From Stutzerimonas stutzeri (GTDB lineage: Bacteria > Pseudomonadota > Gammaproteobacteria > Pseudomonadales > Pseudomonadaceae): a stretch of DNA of 64,000 bases. This document shows, piece after piece, positions 62,884 through 64,000 of the stretch. How positions within the stretch are numbered: the first letter of the stretch is position 1; each line of letters opens with the position of its first letter. The notes below the pieces were generated by a model. The model was not told the origin of the DNA and ran no database searches. It saw only the letters and a program-made list of their open reading frames with translations. The stretch is taken from the NCBI RefSeq assembly GCF_002909485.1, contig NZ_PPXG01000003.1, positions 62,001 through 126,000 on the forward strand. Reading direction: 5' to 3'. A program made the translations under genes and the position numbers.

Positions 62884-63801
62884 TCAGAGATACTGTTGCG
62901 GCTGAATGTCCAGCGGCTTGAAGTTTTCGCGCTCGGCGACGAATGCCGGGCGGGGTTTCTGCTCGCAGAACGGCGGCTGCACGGCATTATCCACATGGTT
63001 GTAGACGTAGAACAGATTGCTCCGCGCGCTGGGCGTGATGTTGCCGTTGGAGCCATGCATCGTATTGCAGTCGAAGAACACCACGCTGCCGGCCGGGCCG
63101 GTGGCGCAGTCGATGCCGAAGCGATTGGCCAGCTCGCTCAGGCTGTTCTGGTCGGGAATGCCGAACTCCTGCTTGCGCAGGGATTTCTCGTAGTGATTCT
63201 CCGGCGTGGCGCCGACGCAGCGCACGTAGTGCTTGTGTGAGCCAGGCATCAGCATCAGCGGGCCGTTGTGCGGCTCGTTGTCGGTCAACAGGATCGAGCA
63301 GGACAGGCAGCGCATGCGCGGCATACCGTCCTCGACGTGCCAGGTCTCGAAGTCCGAGTGCCAGTAGAACTCCTTGCCAGTGAAGCCGGGCTTGAAGTTC
63401 ATCCGCGACTGATGCACGTACAGATCACCACCGAGAATGAAGCGGGCGATGCCGGCGGTGCGCTCGTCGGCAGCCACGCGGGCGAACAGATCGTTGTCGC
63501 TATGAATGTCGAACACCGAGCGAATTGCGCCGCTATCGGGTTCCTTGATGGTCTTGCCGGAACCGGCGACGGCGGGGTCCTTGCGCATGCGCTCGAGTTC
63601 GGCACGGAACACCGCCACTTCGTCGGCGCTGAACAGATTGGGAATGACCAGGTAGCCGTCGCGCTCGAAACGCTCGATCAGCTCCGCCGCTATCGGCGCA
63701 TTCTCCAGGTCGCTGCGGTAGACGACCGGATCCAGGCGTTCCTGCCAGCTGGGCTGGTCTTCCTGGCGCGAGGGATACAGGTCGGCTTGCATAGGGTTCA
63801 C
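62884..63801 (-). CDS. ectD: EctD, ectoine 5-hydroxylase
   Basis: 305 aa non-haem Fe(II)/2-oxoglutarate dioxygenase. GTG start at 63801 is favoured by AGGAGG 5 nt upstream; an ATG at 63792 is an alternative. Fe-ligand motif HxD in EFYWHSDFETWHVEDGM and distal His in NTMHGSNGNITPS. Other family blocks: FDIHSDNDLFARVAADERTA, GDLYVHQSRMNFKPGF, CLSCSILLTDNEPHNGPLML, PGSHKHYVRCVGATP. It converts ectoine to 5-hydroxyectoine. Located 58 nt after ectC and before ask, the typical ectABCD-ask order. Confidence 0.97.
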   Translation of the reverse strand: MNPMQADLYPSRQEDQPSWQERLDPVVYRSDLENAPIAAELIERFERDGYLVIPNLFSADEVAVFRAELERMRKDPAVAGSGKTIKEPDSGAIRSVFDIHSDNDLFARVAADERTAGIARFILGGDLYVHQSRMNFKPGFTGKEFYWHSDFETWHVEDGMPRMRCLSCSILLTDNEPHNGPLMLMPGSHKHYVRCVGATPENHYEKSLRKQEFGIPDQNSLSELANRFGIDCATGPAGSVVFFDCNTMHGSNGNITPSARSNLFYVYNHVDNAVQPPFCEQKPRPAFVAERENFKPLDIQPQQYL

Positions 63802-63825
63802 GCTTACCTCCTTTTCTTGTGATGG

Positions 63826-63847
63826 GGGGCGGCTCGGCGGCCGCCCC
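63826..63847 (-). other. Hairpin in the ectC-ectD gap
   Basis: GGGGCGGC and GCCGCCCC, 8-bp perfect stem with 6-nt loop, between ectC stop and ectD start. No T run, so possibly mRNA stabilising or attenuating. Confidence 0.4.
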
Positions 63848-63859
63848 GGTAAACCGGTA

Positions 63860-64000
63860 TCAGACGGTTTCGGCCTCCAGCGGATAGACGCCGCTCTCGT
63901 CATGCACTTCCTTGCCGTTGAGCGGCGGGTTGAAGACGCAGGCCATCTTCATGTCCTCGCTACCGCCACGCAGCAGGTGCTCGTCGTGCTTGTCGAGGAT
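63860..64000 (-). CDS. ectC: EctC, ectoine synthase (C-terminal part, runs off the right edge)
   Basis: 46 codons visible ending [20 protein letters not shown] and [11 protein letters not shown], the typical EctC C-terminus of the cupin ectoine synthase that cyclises N-gamma-acetyl-diaminobutyrate. Stop TGA at 63860-63862. The 5' part and the ectA/ectB genes are outside the window. Confidence 0.95.
   Translation of the reverse strand: MLDKHDEHLLRGGSEDMKMACVFNPPLNGKEVHDESGVYPLEAETV

Noticed and set aside
1..64000. CRISPR arrays or rRNA genes
   Set aside because: None seen: no regularly spaced short repeats of the right form, and no rRNA-like sequence; the only repeats are REP-type palindromes, a tandem duplication and the att sites.

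Overview
The window looks like a chromosomal segment of a gammaproteobacterium of the Pseudomonas stutzeri (Stutzerimonas) type. It is GC-rich, carries an ectoine/hydroxyectoine gene set ending in ectC-ectD-ask, a DctB/DctD pair, a selenocysteine formate dehydrogenase locus, and many short palindromic GTAGGGTGGGCT repeats in intergenic spaces. The genus is inferred from gene content and style; no search was run.

Layout. 1-11039: a flagellar locus, with the 5' part of flgA on the minus strand and a divergent, nearly gapless flgBCDEFGHIJKL operon behind a canonical GG-N10-GC sigma-54 promoter. The compact FlgB and FlgK, a FlgJ with an SLT-type transglycosylase domain, and an extra 3'-end gene with a flagellin-like C-terminus suggest a secondary (lateral-type) flagellum. 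11107-22314: a lactonase-fold protein, an acyl-CoA dehydrogenase overlapping a hybrid histidine kinase, an iron-uptake operon (TonB receptor, PepSY membrane protein, small membrane protein) behind a Fur-box candidate, and a SnoaL/YCII/ECF-sigma module. 22315-32713: repeats, dctBD, an HD-GYP protein, SulP transporter plus universal stress protein, a DksA/TraR-like gene with an apparent frameshift, cfa, and a DsrE/GcvH-like pair.

33153-40044: an integrated element of about 6.9 kb. It is bounded by a 27-bp direct repeat of the 3' end of the selenocysteine tRNA gene (selC, 40018-40113). It has a tyrosine integrase next to the tRNA, a replication-initiator-like gene, an excisionase/repressor switch, two tandem paralogous genes of unknown function, a hairpin-rich spacer, and an AT-rich cargo pair (AbiC-like membrane protein plus DUF2971 protein) that looks like an anti-phage module. 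No coat, Zot or packaging gene is visible, so it resembles a filamentous-phage-derived satellite or cargo island. This is the most novel-looking part of the window.

40018-49215: the Sec locus on the minus strand. Read 5' to 3' it is the formate dehydrogenase alpha subunit with in-frame TGA (selenocysteine) and SECIS, beta Fe-S subunit, gamma cytochrome b subunit, fdhE, selA, selB and selC. The enzyme, its assembly factor and the Sec-specific tRNA, synthase and elongation factor are collinear. 49381-64000: AraC regulator, Ohr and an exported alpha/beta hydrolase, a Tim44-domain protein, a TRAP substrate-binding lipoprotein, uvrD, a GGDEF-EAL protein, a U32 peptidase-family tRNA-modification protein, a DUF465 protein, and the ectoine genes (ask, ectD, partial ectC) running off the right edge.
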